Assembly: GCA_949752745.1 (NCBI GenBank)
Contig: OX457027.1
Location: 75,150,700-75,214,699, forward strand
Direction of reading: 5' to 3'
Length of the DNA stretch: 64,000 bases
DNA from: Protula sp. h YS-2021
Lineage: Eukaryota > Annelida > Polychaeta > Sabellida > Serpulidae
In this document: positions 11,855 through 25,600 of the stretch, one piece after another
Position numbering within the stretch: the stretch's first letter is position 1
How the letters are laid out: the number at the start of each line of letters is the position of its first letter
The notes under the pieces: generated by a model
Databases searched by the model: none
Seen by the model: the letters and a program-made list of their open reading frames with translations, nothing else
What the model was told of the DNA's origin: nothing
Position numbers and translations under genes: made by a program

Positions 11855-14800
11855 TTACCTCACGGTGACACTTCCTTTTTGCCCCCTATTTGTGAAATTA
11901 TTATTCCGGGAGCATATATAGTGATACTTTCCCTTCGTAAAGCGCAACAGAGCACCTTCGTAGGATGCCGGGGCGTTGTCGAGCTGGTTGTTCATATTAG
12001 CCTTATTGCTCGCGGCTTCGTCACAGTCGGAGGCGCTGAAACAACTGGCGAAAAATGAGTCACATATTAGTTACTTTGACGCTTTTAAAGGCTGTTGCTA
12101 TTTCACTCTATTTTTATATTTGACTATGTGACTAGAGTACTATATGAGCAACACATGTCTAAAAACACGTGTGATCTTCGATGATATTTTAAATAGTGTC
12201 TGAATGTATTTGTTACAGCGGATTTGTCACATCAGCAGCTTCACTTCGCTGGTTCACTTAACGACTTTGTAAAACCGCTGAAATTTTCAGCAGCTTTGTA
12301 AAGTCGTTGGTTTCAGGGCCGGAAAATTTGATAGATCCGCTGAAAATATCCATGCATGAATATCAAAAAAGAAATAAGCAAGGGAGGTATTCGCAAAATC
12401 TCCAGTATAATTCATATTACACCATAGATGCCGTATGGAGTCGAATACAGCGATCGTCCTAAGCGAGGAAGAAAAATATTCTAGTTTTTCACCCCATATT
12501 TTTAAATTGGTCCAGCTCTCTACTGGATTCTACTGGATCGAGGTTTCTACAGATCGAAAGATCAACTCCGGAAAGACTCTGTATAAAACATTATTCACCA
12601 TTCAGTTTGACCTAAATAAACCAGGCAACAGATTTTTAATAACAAAAGTGCATTCATTTCAACTCTAAACCTCGGAAAATAACAAGAAAATGTGTGTAAA
12701 TATCGACTTTACGAAGTCACTGAAATTTTCAGCGACTTTGTAAAGCTGCTGATTCAACAGACCCGCTGTAACATATCTACCCTGCTAAACATATCCCATA
12801 TAGACTAGAGAATTACCAGGGCGTACGGCTACTTGGGAAGGGGTAGTGAGGACAAAAATAGAATGGCGAAGATATACTCACTGGTAATATCCAGAAGAAG
12901 CAAATCCCAGGGCGATATCTTTAGGATCCAGGTTCGTATTGCCATGGTGGATCCAGACGACCTCCGCGTTCTCCCACATGGTACTGTTTTCAAATGGCAC
13001 CGGGTAATTCTCATTAAAGGTGTTCGTCTGCACAATGTTGCTGCGATCCGTGCCGCCGCGCCCCTCGCCAGCGTCGCCCGTTTGTCCGTCGCCACCCGGA
13101 TTCTCATTGTCGTGCGTATTCGATCCTGTGAACGAGGGCAACATGAACAAGAATGTTTGTGGACATTGTGCACAGCCGTAACAGCGAAGATGTTACAAAT
13201 ATGATAGAAGAAACATACCAATTTTGACAAAATTAAGATTTGGTAGAAGGCTTCATGGGCAAAATTGCTCCTCCACTGAAGATCTACCTGTGATCAGGGA
13301 AATAAGGGAGGGAAAGAAAGAATGACAGAAAGAAAGAAAACAAGTGGCTCAGTGAAACTGACTATGTCCCCCGCCGCACAATCCCAGTATTTGATTTTGT
13401 TAGGTTGGACTACAACCCTTCGTATCATATTCGTGAATTTTAAAATTAGAGCCGGGCCAATGTCCTTGGGCCAACATGGCACATTTACAATACCAATTCT
13501 TGTTACCACCCATACTACCTATGTGTGTAACATTTTGCCAATTGTTTCAAAAAATGTAGGCTTGAGTGTGTTAGCAAACTCATTCCAGTATGTAAGGGTT
13601 GTGAAAATTTCTGAAGTTCAGCTGGGCCAATGTCCTTGGGCCAACAAGGCTCATTTACAATACCGACCTTTGATGGTTCCAATACTTACCATATCTAAAA
13701 GATTTCAACAATCGATCCAGAATTGTAGGCTTGAGTGTGTTAACAAACTCATTCAACTGAGTAAGGATTGGGAAAATTTGTGAAGTTCAGCTGGGTCAAT
13801 GTCCTTGGGCCGACTTGGCTCATTTACAACACCAAACCTTGTTGATTCAAATACTACTCATAGTTACGATATCTGGTCAATCGATCCAGAAATGTAGGCT
13901 TGAGTGTGTTAACAAACTCATTCCAGTATGTAAAGGTTGGGAAAATTTCTGAAGTTCAGCTGGGCCAATGTCCTTGGGCCGTCAGGACTCATTTTCAGCA
14001 CCGACCTTTGTTGGTTCCAATACTTACTATATCTAAAATATTTCGACAATCGATCCAGAATTGTAGGCTTGAGTGTGTTAACAAACTCATTCAACTGAGT
14101 AAGGATTGGGAAAATTTGTGAAGTTCAGCTGGGCCAATGTCCTTGGGCCGATAGGGCTCATTTACAATACCAATCCTTGTTCATTCCAGTACTAACCATA
14201 GATACAATATCTTAACAATCGGTGGAAAAATGTAGGTTTGAGTGTGTTAACAAACTCATTCGACTGAGTAAGGATTGGGAAAATTTGTGAAGTTCAGCTG
14301 GGCCAATGTCCATAGGTCGACATGGCTCATTTACAATACCGATCCTTGTTCGTTCCAGTACTACCCATATATACAATATCTTAACAATCGGTGGAAAAAT
14401 GTAGGCTTGAGTGTGTTAACAAACTCATTCGACTGAGTAAGGATTGGGAAAATTTGTGAAGTTCAGCTGGGCCAACGTCCTTGGACCGACATGGCTCATT
14501 TAAATACCGATCCTTGTTCGTTCCAGTACTACCCATATATACAATATCTTAACAATCGGTGGAAAAATGTAGGCTTGAGTGTGTTAACAAAAAAGGTGTC
14601 GACAGACGGACAGACGGACGGCAAGACGGACGGACAGACAGACAGACGGACGGACAGACGGCAGGACAAACCCGAAAACTATAGTCCCCCGGCGGGGGAC
14701 TAAAAAGAAATGAAAAATGAGTTTTTATGCATTGATTTTTTTATATAATTTAGTTCAAGCCAGACAGATATTATTATTTTAACTAATGTAGAGCATATAA

Positions 14801-17800
14801 TAAACCTCACTATCTGAACGAAAAGTCGGCTGGGCTATGAACATGCCAGATTAAGTGATGTGGCAGTTAAAGCGATATTTATTACACCGGCTTCTGTTAA
14901 ACTGGATCTGTCAAAAGATGCCGGTTAAGGCAATATTTCAACTTAACTTATGCTGATTTAACAGGGGTTTATGATAATTATAATTTTCAAATGGACGCCA
15001 TTATTTTAAATCAAGTTCCACTAAGCATGAATGCACCACTGAACATTGTTTTGAACTTGCATGTAAAAAATTATCATTAAGTCCATTCCGTGAATATTTA
15101 ATATAGTAGTTGTGACTATGTAATGTACGGCAATGCAAAACTATTCACGCACCTGTCCATTGGAAGTGTACAAGGTCATCAGCTGTTATTTCAAGGTCAG
15201 TAGGAACGAAATCGTATTCGACTGCGGGGTATACCTGCACTATATTGCCTCTCTTCCCACGAACATTTACGTTTAAAATCCTGTAAATAGCAAAACTATT
15301 CACTGAGGTGAAGAAGAACACAGCTGGTGGAAACTCGTCTTATTTCTGGATGTCAGGTCTGTGACATCAATCTGCTTTATTTCTTTTTGCAAGATTTCCT
15401 ACACAGTAGATTTTTTTTTACAAAAAGTTATTATAAGTAAAGGCTGGCAAAACTGGGACTGAAGACTTAAGCAAGGTACGAAAAACCAAAATAAATAAAT
15501 AAATATATAAAAACACTTGTATTGCTCAGTTCAAACGTCACTAAAAATTATACAAGCAACAAATTATTTTTCCATACCTTTCATTCTGGACACCACTGGG
15601 CCTAGGCCTGAGCTTGAACACGTGGCTACGGTCTTGAAAGATCCTGCCAAACTGGGCTGTGTTTATAGCCAATCGCAAGGGCTGTAATCCGCCGATCTCT
15701 ACATATGGGTTCTGCTGCACTGGCGACTTTACACCTGTGCTCCTTCAAACATTATTTTTCACTTTAAAGCAACAGTAAAACGGCACGCAAAGCTACATGC
15801 ACAACCACAAATGGACGCCCTAAACCGTCTGTATTTTTAGCCAAACTCTACTTAACATGCATGCACCACTCACAGTCTTATCACTGTTTTGAATTTGCAT
15901 TTTTTTTCTAGAGACCGTGTACTTTGTGCAAACGCCACTAACATTTAAGTTTCTGAACAATTCAAATGAAGCTCTGTCAGTTCCGATTCAACAATGAAAG
16001 GTGTCACGAAAAGGTGCAACCTGAAAATATTACACTGTTAAAAACTAAACTGACCATTGTTTTTGTTAAAACAAAAACGGATATGTCTCCCCTCCCCCCC
16101 CCCCCCTCCAATCAGTCACGTGGAAAAAGAATCCTTGCTTAAAAGTACAACATTGGCGAGCCCAAAAAATTGAAAAAAATCGCCAAAAATACATTTTCAA
16201 CGAAAATGAAGAAAAACTTCGCAGTAAACATTTGCACTATATGTGTGCTGTTCTGGCCACGTTTCAGCCTAATCCAACAAACTTTTTCGGAGATATCGCA
16301 ACAATATGGCCCAAAAAAGTTCAAAATCAACAAATTAAAAAATCGCCAAAAATGCATTTTCAAAGGAAATGAAGAAAAATTTTGCAGTATACATTTGCGC
16401 TATATGTGTCTTCTTCTTGCGACGTCTGAGCCTTACCCAAACAGCTGTTTTGGAGATATAGCCTTCCAAAGTGAAAAAATGCACGAAAACCCCCAATGTT
16501 AAAATATTTGCCAAAAATAGAATTTTTGAAGGAACGAAAAAAATAATAACACGGGCATCATCTAGACATGTACCCCAATACGTATGTTTTGAGGATACTC
16601 TACTCATTAATGTCATAAGAACTCACTGCGAACAGACGAACGGACGGCAGGACAGACGGACACATCAAATGCTACATGTGTCTCCCTTAATTACTTTCAC
16701 TTCATTTCTTAACAAATTTATTTCAATCAACTGCAACAACAAAACTCACGTATCCTCGTTCTGACTGGCGTCGGTGTTTAGTGGGTCGTAGTCGTCAGTG
16801 GAGATATTGTATCTGAAAAAGTAAATATAAGACCCGACTATCACCCCATGCCCAGGCCTTGAGTGACAGCGCCATGATTTCAGCTTCAGTTTGTGACATG
16901 CCGACTACTTTGCACGTTTAGGCAGCAGTGAGGGAAAAAAAATATGGCGTCGCGCTACTGCGGCAGTTATGCCTGCTAAATGTACTGTAGACGTGAGAAA
17001 TTGTCAACTGTCAAGTACAAGTAGATTTCAAGTAGCATGTATGTGTTTCTCCTGCTGTTCTTTAAATTGTATGAGCCCTTATGTATTTCAATTTTAAGAC
17101 TTGAAATTTATGCAAAGCCACGAGGAGTTTCCGCAAAAGAAAATCGAATTCAAAATCATTATGCATCGATCACTACTTTATAACTAAATGAAAAGGAATG
17201 TGATTAAATCTGAAGGAGTCGAAAAAAGATAGATTTTGTTATACCTGAGTCTAAACACGCATCTCTGATCATTACCAGAAGGAAAGTACGGTAACTTCCA
17301 GTCATAGTAGTTTGCTTCCGGTTCGCGCCCATTTCCTAAATGATTAGATCTGTAATATGGTGAAGTATACGAGTTAATCGAATACCAGCTAAGTCAACAC
17401 TTTTCGAAAATTCATAATGTTCTTCTGCATGTACAAGACAGATGCCTTATTTTTGCAACTAAAGATCTATCTAGTCTTTCTACAGTATTTTTATACGTTT
17501 TACGGTGCCACAATTTTGGGAAGTTAGTCTTTGACAACGACCTGCTCCAGGGTGCCTGGGAACAGTCGGGCTCATCTAAGGCGACCAGGCACTCCTCAGA
17601 GGTGCCGTCCGTTGAGTCATACGGCACTGCCCACTTGTACCTGATGCCGCCACCACTGGCGCCCTCGCACGAGTTTCTACTGGTATGTTCTGTGCAAAGA
17701 AATACGAAGAATCAAGGACAAGTCACCATGATTCCAACTCACCATATGGTGACCTGCTTACCAACCCACATAACTTGATTCCAACTCACCATATGGTGAC

Positions 17801-19563
17801 CTGCTTACCAACCCACATAACTTGATTCCAACTCACCATATGGTGACCTGCTTACCAACCCACATAACTTGATACCAACTCACCATATGGTGACCTGCAT
17901 ACCAACCCACATAACTTGATTCCAACTCACCATATGGTGACCTGCTTACCAACCCACATAACTTGATACCAACTCACCATTTATATATATATATATGTAT
18001 ATATGCTTACATTTTACACATCATTTTCATGATTTCCCATGCATGTTTTGCCTTTAGGTTTTGAACTGCACAAAATCTTACCTGTATTTCCTATTAACAA
18101 CGATGGACAACATCTTTTTTCTAAATGTTGTTAAATACATATACATATGTGTGTAAAACTTATGATTTTTTCCCCAAAGAAGAAGGGATTGCGACAACTG
18201 CAATACACAGAAGTGCAATTAAGTATAGGCGGGAGAGAAAGCATTCAGTTGTAATTGCAATCAATGACATTGCCACTGGAGGTAAGAGGGAGTATGGTGA
18301 GTCGGTACGCATTTTCAAAAAAATGGCGACCTTGCCAACGGTGACTTGGTGACAGGGGGTGAGTGGGGGTAAGTTGACTTGGCATTATGATGACTGATCC
18401 ATACTCCCCGTGACACAATGGCAAGCAACAACGCTGATGTGAAATGTATTCCAAGCTTCCCAGTTTTTGTTTACTTCTCACGATACTTTACAAATACTCC
18501 AGCAAACAAACAAACAATGTGACAAATTATAAGTTTAACGGCGAATATACTTTTGTGCTTGTAACTACAAATTGGTTTAGTTTTTTTGTTAAGTTTAATT
18601 TAATCTTCAGTACCTGTACCATTTCCTGCTAGCTCCTAATCAAAGCCGCTGTTTTGCATGAAGCTCTGTTGTTTATTGCCACTTCGGTTTAATTATGCGT
18701 CATTTAGCATTTGGGAATTCGCACTACGTGTGTTAATAGCGTTAGGATTATTACATTCTGGGCACAGTGCTAATTTTATCTCAAGCAACCCACTGTGTAA
18801 GATGTAACAAGCAGGACGTCATACCATGCGTAGGATCGTTAGAAATCAAAAGTATATAATAAATTCTCAATAAAAAAAACACAGTTTTAAGGAAAACAAG
18901 CTTTTTACAAGCGATTATAATTTCAAATTAATCAGCAAGAAGAATGAACTCACGTGGGGCCTTTTCTAGGTAATTACTGAGCTCTTGCCATTGGCCCCCA
19001 TTGGCTGTGCATTCCTCTTCGTTGTTCCATCGTGAGTAGTGTTTCCGATTGCCACTCGGCCAGTTTTCAATGCACTCGTGGTACGGTTTCACATTAAAGC
19101 TTCCACTTTGATAAGCTCTATAAAAACACAACCCTTTTTATTTCTATTTACCACTGCCATAATAACTTCTATTATCACTTGCTTATTTAAAGAACTAATT
19201 GTTCTCTTAAGGTCACGTTGGCGATACAAATCAGAAGTAACTAGGGTTATACTTCAAACGTTGAGATATTTATGTCTAAAGACTTTGTTTTACTTTTTCA
19301 TATTTAAACGTAAATATTTTAACTCATTTTCAGACGATAAAAAAATTATTAACACGACGGAAGAGACTACCGTAATTAACGGCATATAAGGCGCAATCAG
19401 ACCAAAATCGCCAATTAGGAAAATAAAACGATATATAAGGCGCACCGGCATACAAGGCGCACTTTATTTTACACTAATTTTTTTTTGGGCCTCGATGTCA
19501 TCTTCCCTTTCTTGGGAGTTTGGTCTTCACCAGCTGTACTATGATTACTATGATATCTGGCAG

Positions 19564-19624
<61 letters not shown>

Positions 19625-22600
19625 GAATAAATCCCTTTTAAGTATATATACACAAAGGATTTATTTGTATTTTATGTTTTCTGAAACCATGGCAGAAACT
19701 CTCAAAATACCCTTGAAAAAAAAAAACGACATATAAGGCGCAACGGTATAAAAGGCGTATATGGAAGACGTCAGACACGTGATACACACGTACCCGCACA
19801 TAGCTGTATTGTCAGAAAGGACAGCAATGTCTTTCCAGGGTGTCGGGTGGAAATATGGATAGTAATCCCTCTCCTCCGGGCACTCATAACCCCGCCTGTT
19901 GCCATTAGGATTCTGACGCGTGTAAATGGAGGAGCTGTAGCCCAAACCTTGGTCATTGTCCAGAATCTGGTCAGCCGTGAATAAACCTATGAAAACGCCA
20001 TGCGATACAAAAAAATCATTAAAATAAATAGCAACTTTGTTAACAGTGACTGCTCATTGATAGTGGTACTGTATTTACAATTGAAAAGTAAAATACGGAT
20101 TCTGTCTTTCACTTGTAAATTCCATTGTAAGGCCTGCCCTAAAAGTTTCCTTACATCAGTGGCCATGGGGTGGGGTAGCAGTCAAAACGACTCTAGGTTC
20201 ATTGTTTTAATTGGGGCGAACGCCGCTACCACTGGAAAGAAAATTTCAATCGGATGACGCGAAGGTCACTGTAGCGAGTGTAAAGCGTCGCTGAAATTCG
20301 TTCTCATGGGCGGTGGGTAAAATCACAATAATTTTTGTCTTAATACAACTGGTCCAACAAAAACCCTTACGCGGCTACTCTCCAAATGCCCTTAATTCTA
20401 AGTACTCTTTTAAGTGCTCAGTTACGTCATGTAAGTGCTCAATCAGGGAGTTTTGAGCGCTCAGTTTTGTGATTGGTATATGAATAAAAATGTAATCATT
20501 TGGATTTAAAGGTAAGTGTTAAACGTTGTTTTTTTTAATTCTATAATCTATTTCTTTATAGCAGGGTTGGCAAGATTTGGCCGGCCAGATTTGCCCGGCC
20601 AGATTTGCCCGGCAATTGCCGGCAAGGCAAAATCTCTTAAAGTGGCCGAATCTGGCCAAATCTGGCAGAATCTGGTTTTTTTCGCCCAATTTTTTTAACA
20701 ATTTTTTTGTTCATTTAATTTTAAAATTTAGTTTTCTTGAAATGTAGTAAAACTAGTTTTATTCACCCAAGCACGCGTTTATTTACATAAATAAAGCACT
20801 TTCCCATAAATTCAATAGCACATAGTAGAGTATTTCAGTACATAAAAAGGGGAATTTTTGGTTAAAAGTCTAATCCGCAATTCTACAATGAATGTCTCTG
20901 CAGATGATGCACGTTATATACTACCCTGTCGATTTACTCATGAATGCTTTGGAGTAGTAGTTCGGGGTAATAAATTTGAGTAGTAATTTGGAATATTTGC
21001 ATCTCGGGTAATTACATCTCTTTGTATGTGGCTTCACGACAAATTAATCCCCTCGAGCATTCTTAATCTCAGGGCTGGTAAAAATTTGGAAATTTTTAAA
21101 AATTTCATGAAATTTAAAATTTTTGAAATATTTCAGAAAAATTGAAATTTTTGAAATCTTTCAAAGCACAGTAGAAAAAAAGACATTTCCAGGCGATGCG
21201 TAGTATCTGTTGGTTTAATTTAACAAATACCACCGTCAAAAACGCATAGACAGATAAAATGGCTGCATCGCATACCAGTTAAACGCGTAAATAGGTTGAT
21301 TGCATAAAATTATGTATTTTTAACGGGATAATTGCATACTGCTTTATCGTAAAACCGGATAAAGGCAAAGATTTTTCTCATTTAAATGGGAAACACTGCT
21401 TATTTGCAGAATTGGGGGTGACTATTCATACAGCGCTAAACTAGAAGCAAACTCGCTCATGGGCGTGAGTTGCCCCCTGTTTGTTTAGCTAACATATTGT
21501 CTGCTATATTTTTTACCTATTGTGTACATTTCCGACCTCTTTCCCCTGTGCCGTTAACATTGAGCCCCCTTTAAGCAGTTACTATAAACCCTCCCGCCTC
21601 CCTCCCCACCTCTTAGAAACACACCCGCTCAGATACCCGGAGTAGATGTGTCAACGATGCCATAGGCCAGCAACTGCTAGCTTTGTTACTCAAAAGTCAT
21701 GGACTACGCAGGATTTCTGTGGATGCATTGTTTGCTGGTAGAGTTATGCCAACGCAGTGTGTTAACTGACAACTTAAGATGCAAGTCCGCTGATAGTTAT
21801 CCATCAGTATTTGGTATTCTTGATGTCCAACTGATTTCTTATTAACACTTGACAAGCCTTTGGCTTGCAAGAGTTATATGAATTTGTGCGAGCAAAATTC
21901 GTCCTTTTTTTTTTCTTCTTGACACTTTTTCCGATTTTTTGTGTCTTCTTCTCCTCTGACACTATGGGCCCTACGACCATGAAACTTGGGACTTATGAAG
22001 AGCTTGATCTGAATATGTGCATGTCACTTTTTATTTTCGTCTTTGATTTCGTTTTCTTTGTTAAAACGCCATGTGAAAAGAGTGCATTTTTGGCAAGTAA
22101 ATGCGTAGCATTTAACCCACATCACACACAGTTGCACAGTGAGCTTTGTGCGAGCTCTCACTGCGTAAATAGCTAACACGGCGTATGCTAGATCAGTCAA
22201 TAAAACCTTAAGTCAACAGAAACCAAACACTACTCGGCTTATAAGACATATTCAAGCTGTGTTGTTTGCAATATATTATTCAAGAAATAACCCATTGAAG
22301 GAAGTATTTTTGCGTTTTAATTTTTGTCAAGTGTTTAACATTTCGCTAGCGAAGTGAGGTTCTAGTTTAAAAATTTCAAAACATGTGAAATTTTTGAAAT
22401 TTTTACAGTCAAATATTTCAAGAAATATTTCACACCAGCCCTGCTTAATCTCCGGTTTCATACAGTGTTTTGACATTTAATAATCATAAGATTAACTAAA
22501 CACCATTTTATTATACCGATAAAAGTTAGAAACTCCGTTTCCCTAATTATGAAAACCTGGCGATAATCTCTTTGTATGTGGCTTCACGACAAATTAATCC

Positions 22601-25600
22601 CCTGAGCATTCTTAATCTCTGGTTGAATACAGTGTTTTGATGTTTAGTAATCAGAAGTTCAACTGAATACCTTTTTATTATACATATCAAAGTTAGAAAC
22701 TCCGTTTCCGCAATTATAAAAAACCTGGCGATAATTGATGACTTTAAATTTTGCCAGATTTTGCCAGATTTGACCAGATTTGGCCAGATTTTCCCGGCAA
22801 TTGCCAGATTTTGCCGCCGGCAAGGCAAAATCTAGATTTTGCCGCTTTTTTTGCAACCCTGCTTTATAGTGTAAAGTTTAACATTTTACGGGCACAAAAC
22901 CGTGATGTTACCTTTATTCCTTTCTCTGACAAAGCACTTGTCGTACCATTCAAACGTTTCCTGGAGCACCCGGTCCGTTCGAACGCTGTTTCTTTTTCTT
23001 GCAGCGGCATTACTTTCGCTTTCATCATTTTGAACTTGGTTGTAGTTTTGGGTGTTGGTATTTACGCCGTTTCGAAACAAATCATCCTCAACTTGACCTT
23101 TATAGAAAAAAATACGAGAGCTATTCTAAAATATTGCTTTCAGAACACAAGAGTTTTAAAACGCCAGACTTTGCTCAACAAGTACGCCATTACGTGGAAC
23201 CTGCTCAAACAGTAACTCCAGTTTTGAATTGTTCCAACTTCGCGTTGAAGAGACACAATTTCAGATTTTTAATCTTTTACGACATGGGTCCAAAGGTACG
23301 CAGAAGCGACGGTTTAAGCCAAGTTTGAAGTCCTAAAACTCTCCGTTGAAGAGATATCGTGTCCACAAAGTAAAAAAAATAGACAACTACAGGCATGTAG
23401 GACACATACAGAACATCACTAACACCTGTTTGTCCTTTTTCTCAGTCGGGGAGACATAAGTTTAAAATCATTTGCATATACAGTGGGTTTCACAAGTCTG
23501 GTATATTTTGGGGGAAGGCGAAACAAAAACAGAAACAAAAATCGCAAAATGATAGGACTGTTGAAGTTTTTTGTTTTAGCAACATTGCTAACATGACTAA
23601 AACCAGATTATTATTAGCCTGAAGAATGTAAATAGAACGGCTCCAGGCAAGTACCGCAGAAACTCTTTGCTAGGTGAAGCACCATCGATATCTCCAAAAA
23701 CCTCCGTATTTCGTGTGTTTACCGCTGCCATTAATAAGTTTGCGCGTGCGTCGAGTTGATGCATCGATGTATGGTGTTCATAGAAATGTCATTCCATTCT
23801 TCAGTGGCTACTCGCTTGAGGTAGCGGGATATTGGACTGCCTGGTTAGACTGCGACCAATGCGCTTTTTCATTATTTCCCACACATTTTATGAAACGCAC
23901 TGCAGATATATACTGGCTATGTATGTTGCAGTAAAGAAGGAACGGAATCTTTGGCTACAACTCAGGTGACTTAAACGAGCACGTTGTATTTGCATGTTTT
24001 GTCAACACTGTTATGTCAAAAAGCACCCAAAATGACACTGAAGCTGGGCAGATTCTGTCAAGTCGTTGACCTAACTTTATGGAACCATACCAGACCTGCT
24101 ATCCGATCCACATTTTCTGACACTTTAACCGTCAACATCAAATACACGTCGACAGAAAACTCAAAATGTATAATTTCAACAAATAACAAAAGACTGTGTG
24201 AATTCGGGCATTGCTAGTCAAATCAAAATGTGACTCCAAATTAAACTTTAACTGGATTGACATCCCCCACCCCCCAAAACCAACGCATTCTACTTCTCCA
24301 ACGAGCCACACCCCCACCGCCAATTTTTTCCGTGCCGCATTCCCAAAAAATCTTTTGTCTTCAAGTGAAGAATTCGAAGACTTTATCACCACGTCAAAAG
24401 TCATATCTATGCGCAATAATTACACTTGGTGAATAAATAAATCACAAATGTCAAGCATCAATTCAAATGTTGAATGATACACTGTCCTTTACGAAGTGAA
24501 TCTTACGGTACTTGTTTTATCAAGAAACAAGAGATAATCTGGTAGAAATGTCAGGCTCATCATTACGTCACACAAGATAGGTCATTTATGATGGAGTAAA
24601 CAAATTACAGATAAATAACAGCAGATACGTAGTGTCATGTGGCGTGGGTACAGGAAGGCTAAGTCGGTGGGCGTGAAGCCCTCAAGACAAACCAGAACAC
24701 TTGTAAAAGATTAGATTTCATCAAGCTAATGTTTTTCAGAACCTCTAACTCAAGCTTTAAGCAAAGGATGCAATTCCGTCCACCCGCCTTGTTTCTGAGC
24801 AGACTTTGTTCTCTTCTCTTAATCGGGACATGGCCACTAAAGTTGCAGTGCATTCGCTCGGTGTCTGTTTCCATGGAATCGAACAATAGCGTTTTTCACA
24901 GGTTGATACGAAAAACGTGATCGCGAGGAGTGATTCAAACGGCTTCCCAAGGCATTCACCAATCACCTTTCAGATATACTTTTGTTTAAATGCAAATGAG
25001 CCTGAAGAAAGAACTACTCGCAACACTACAATGGAACAAAGTCCGAACTACTACTCAGTTCCATTGTAATGGCGCAAATAGCCACTTTATTTATTCATTT
25101 TTTCCTGTTAAGCTTTTGGTTGTTCACTTGTTGTTGTTTTTTTGTTTTTTTGGCTGCAGACATACGTAGAGACATCTTTTAGAGGTACCTGTGGCACTAT
25201 CCTGGTCATCCTGACACATGTACTGAAGCACGAGGTTACAGTTCTGCTTGTGGGGGTCGGTGTCCTCGTTCCCTCCACAGCCATGCTGATTGGTCCATTC
25301 AATGCGCAGGAAGGACGCGTCCTGGCCGTTTTCTCTTACTTTGTAGTTAGCCCCACTTTGAAAATATTTCTGAAAAAAACTAGACTGACCAGTGTTTTTG
25401 TTAAAACAAAAATGGATATGTCTCCCCCTCCCAATCAGTTACGTGAAAAAAAAAATCCTTGCTTAAAAGTACAACATTGGCGAGCCCAAAAAATTAAAAA
25501 AATCGCCAAAAATACATTTGTACAGAAAATAAATAAAAACTCCGCGGTAAACATTTGCGCTACATGTGGGTTCTTCTTGCCATGTTTCAGCCTAATCGAA

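Larger units (their letters stand above)
20562..22861. mobile_element. hAT-like element, outer (8-bp target duplication)
   Basis: The left end CAGGGTTGGCAA and the right end TTGCAACCCTG form inverted ends. CTTTATAG stands at 20554-20561 and again at 22862-22869, a perfect 8-bp target-site duplication as made by hAT transposases. Near both ends are runs of CCAGATTT(T/G)GCC words. A second complete element is inserted inside (21070-22443). Without that insertion the element is about 0.9 kb, so it is non-autonomous. The right end is about 42 bases from exon 4 of gene A. Confidence 0.75.

Noticed and set aside
13322..14121. Coding frames of 70-150 codons at 13.3-14.7 kb
   Set aside because: They repeat with the 167-bp array and contain its conserved noncoding words.
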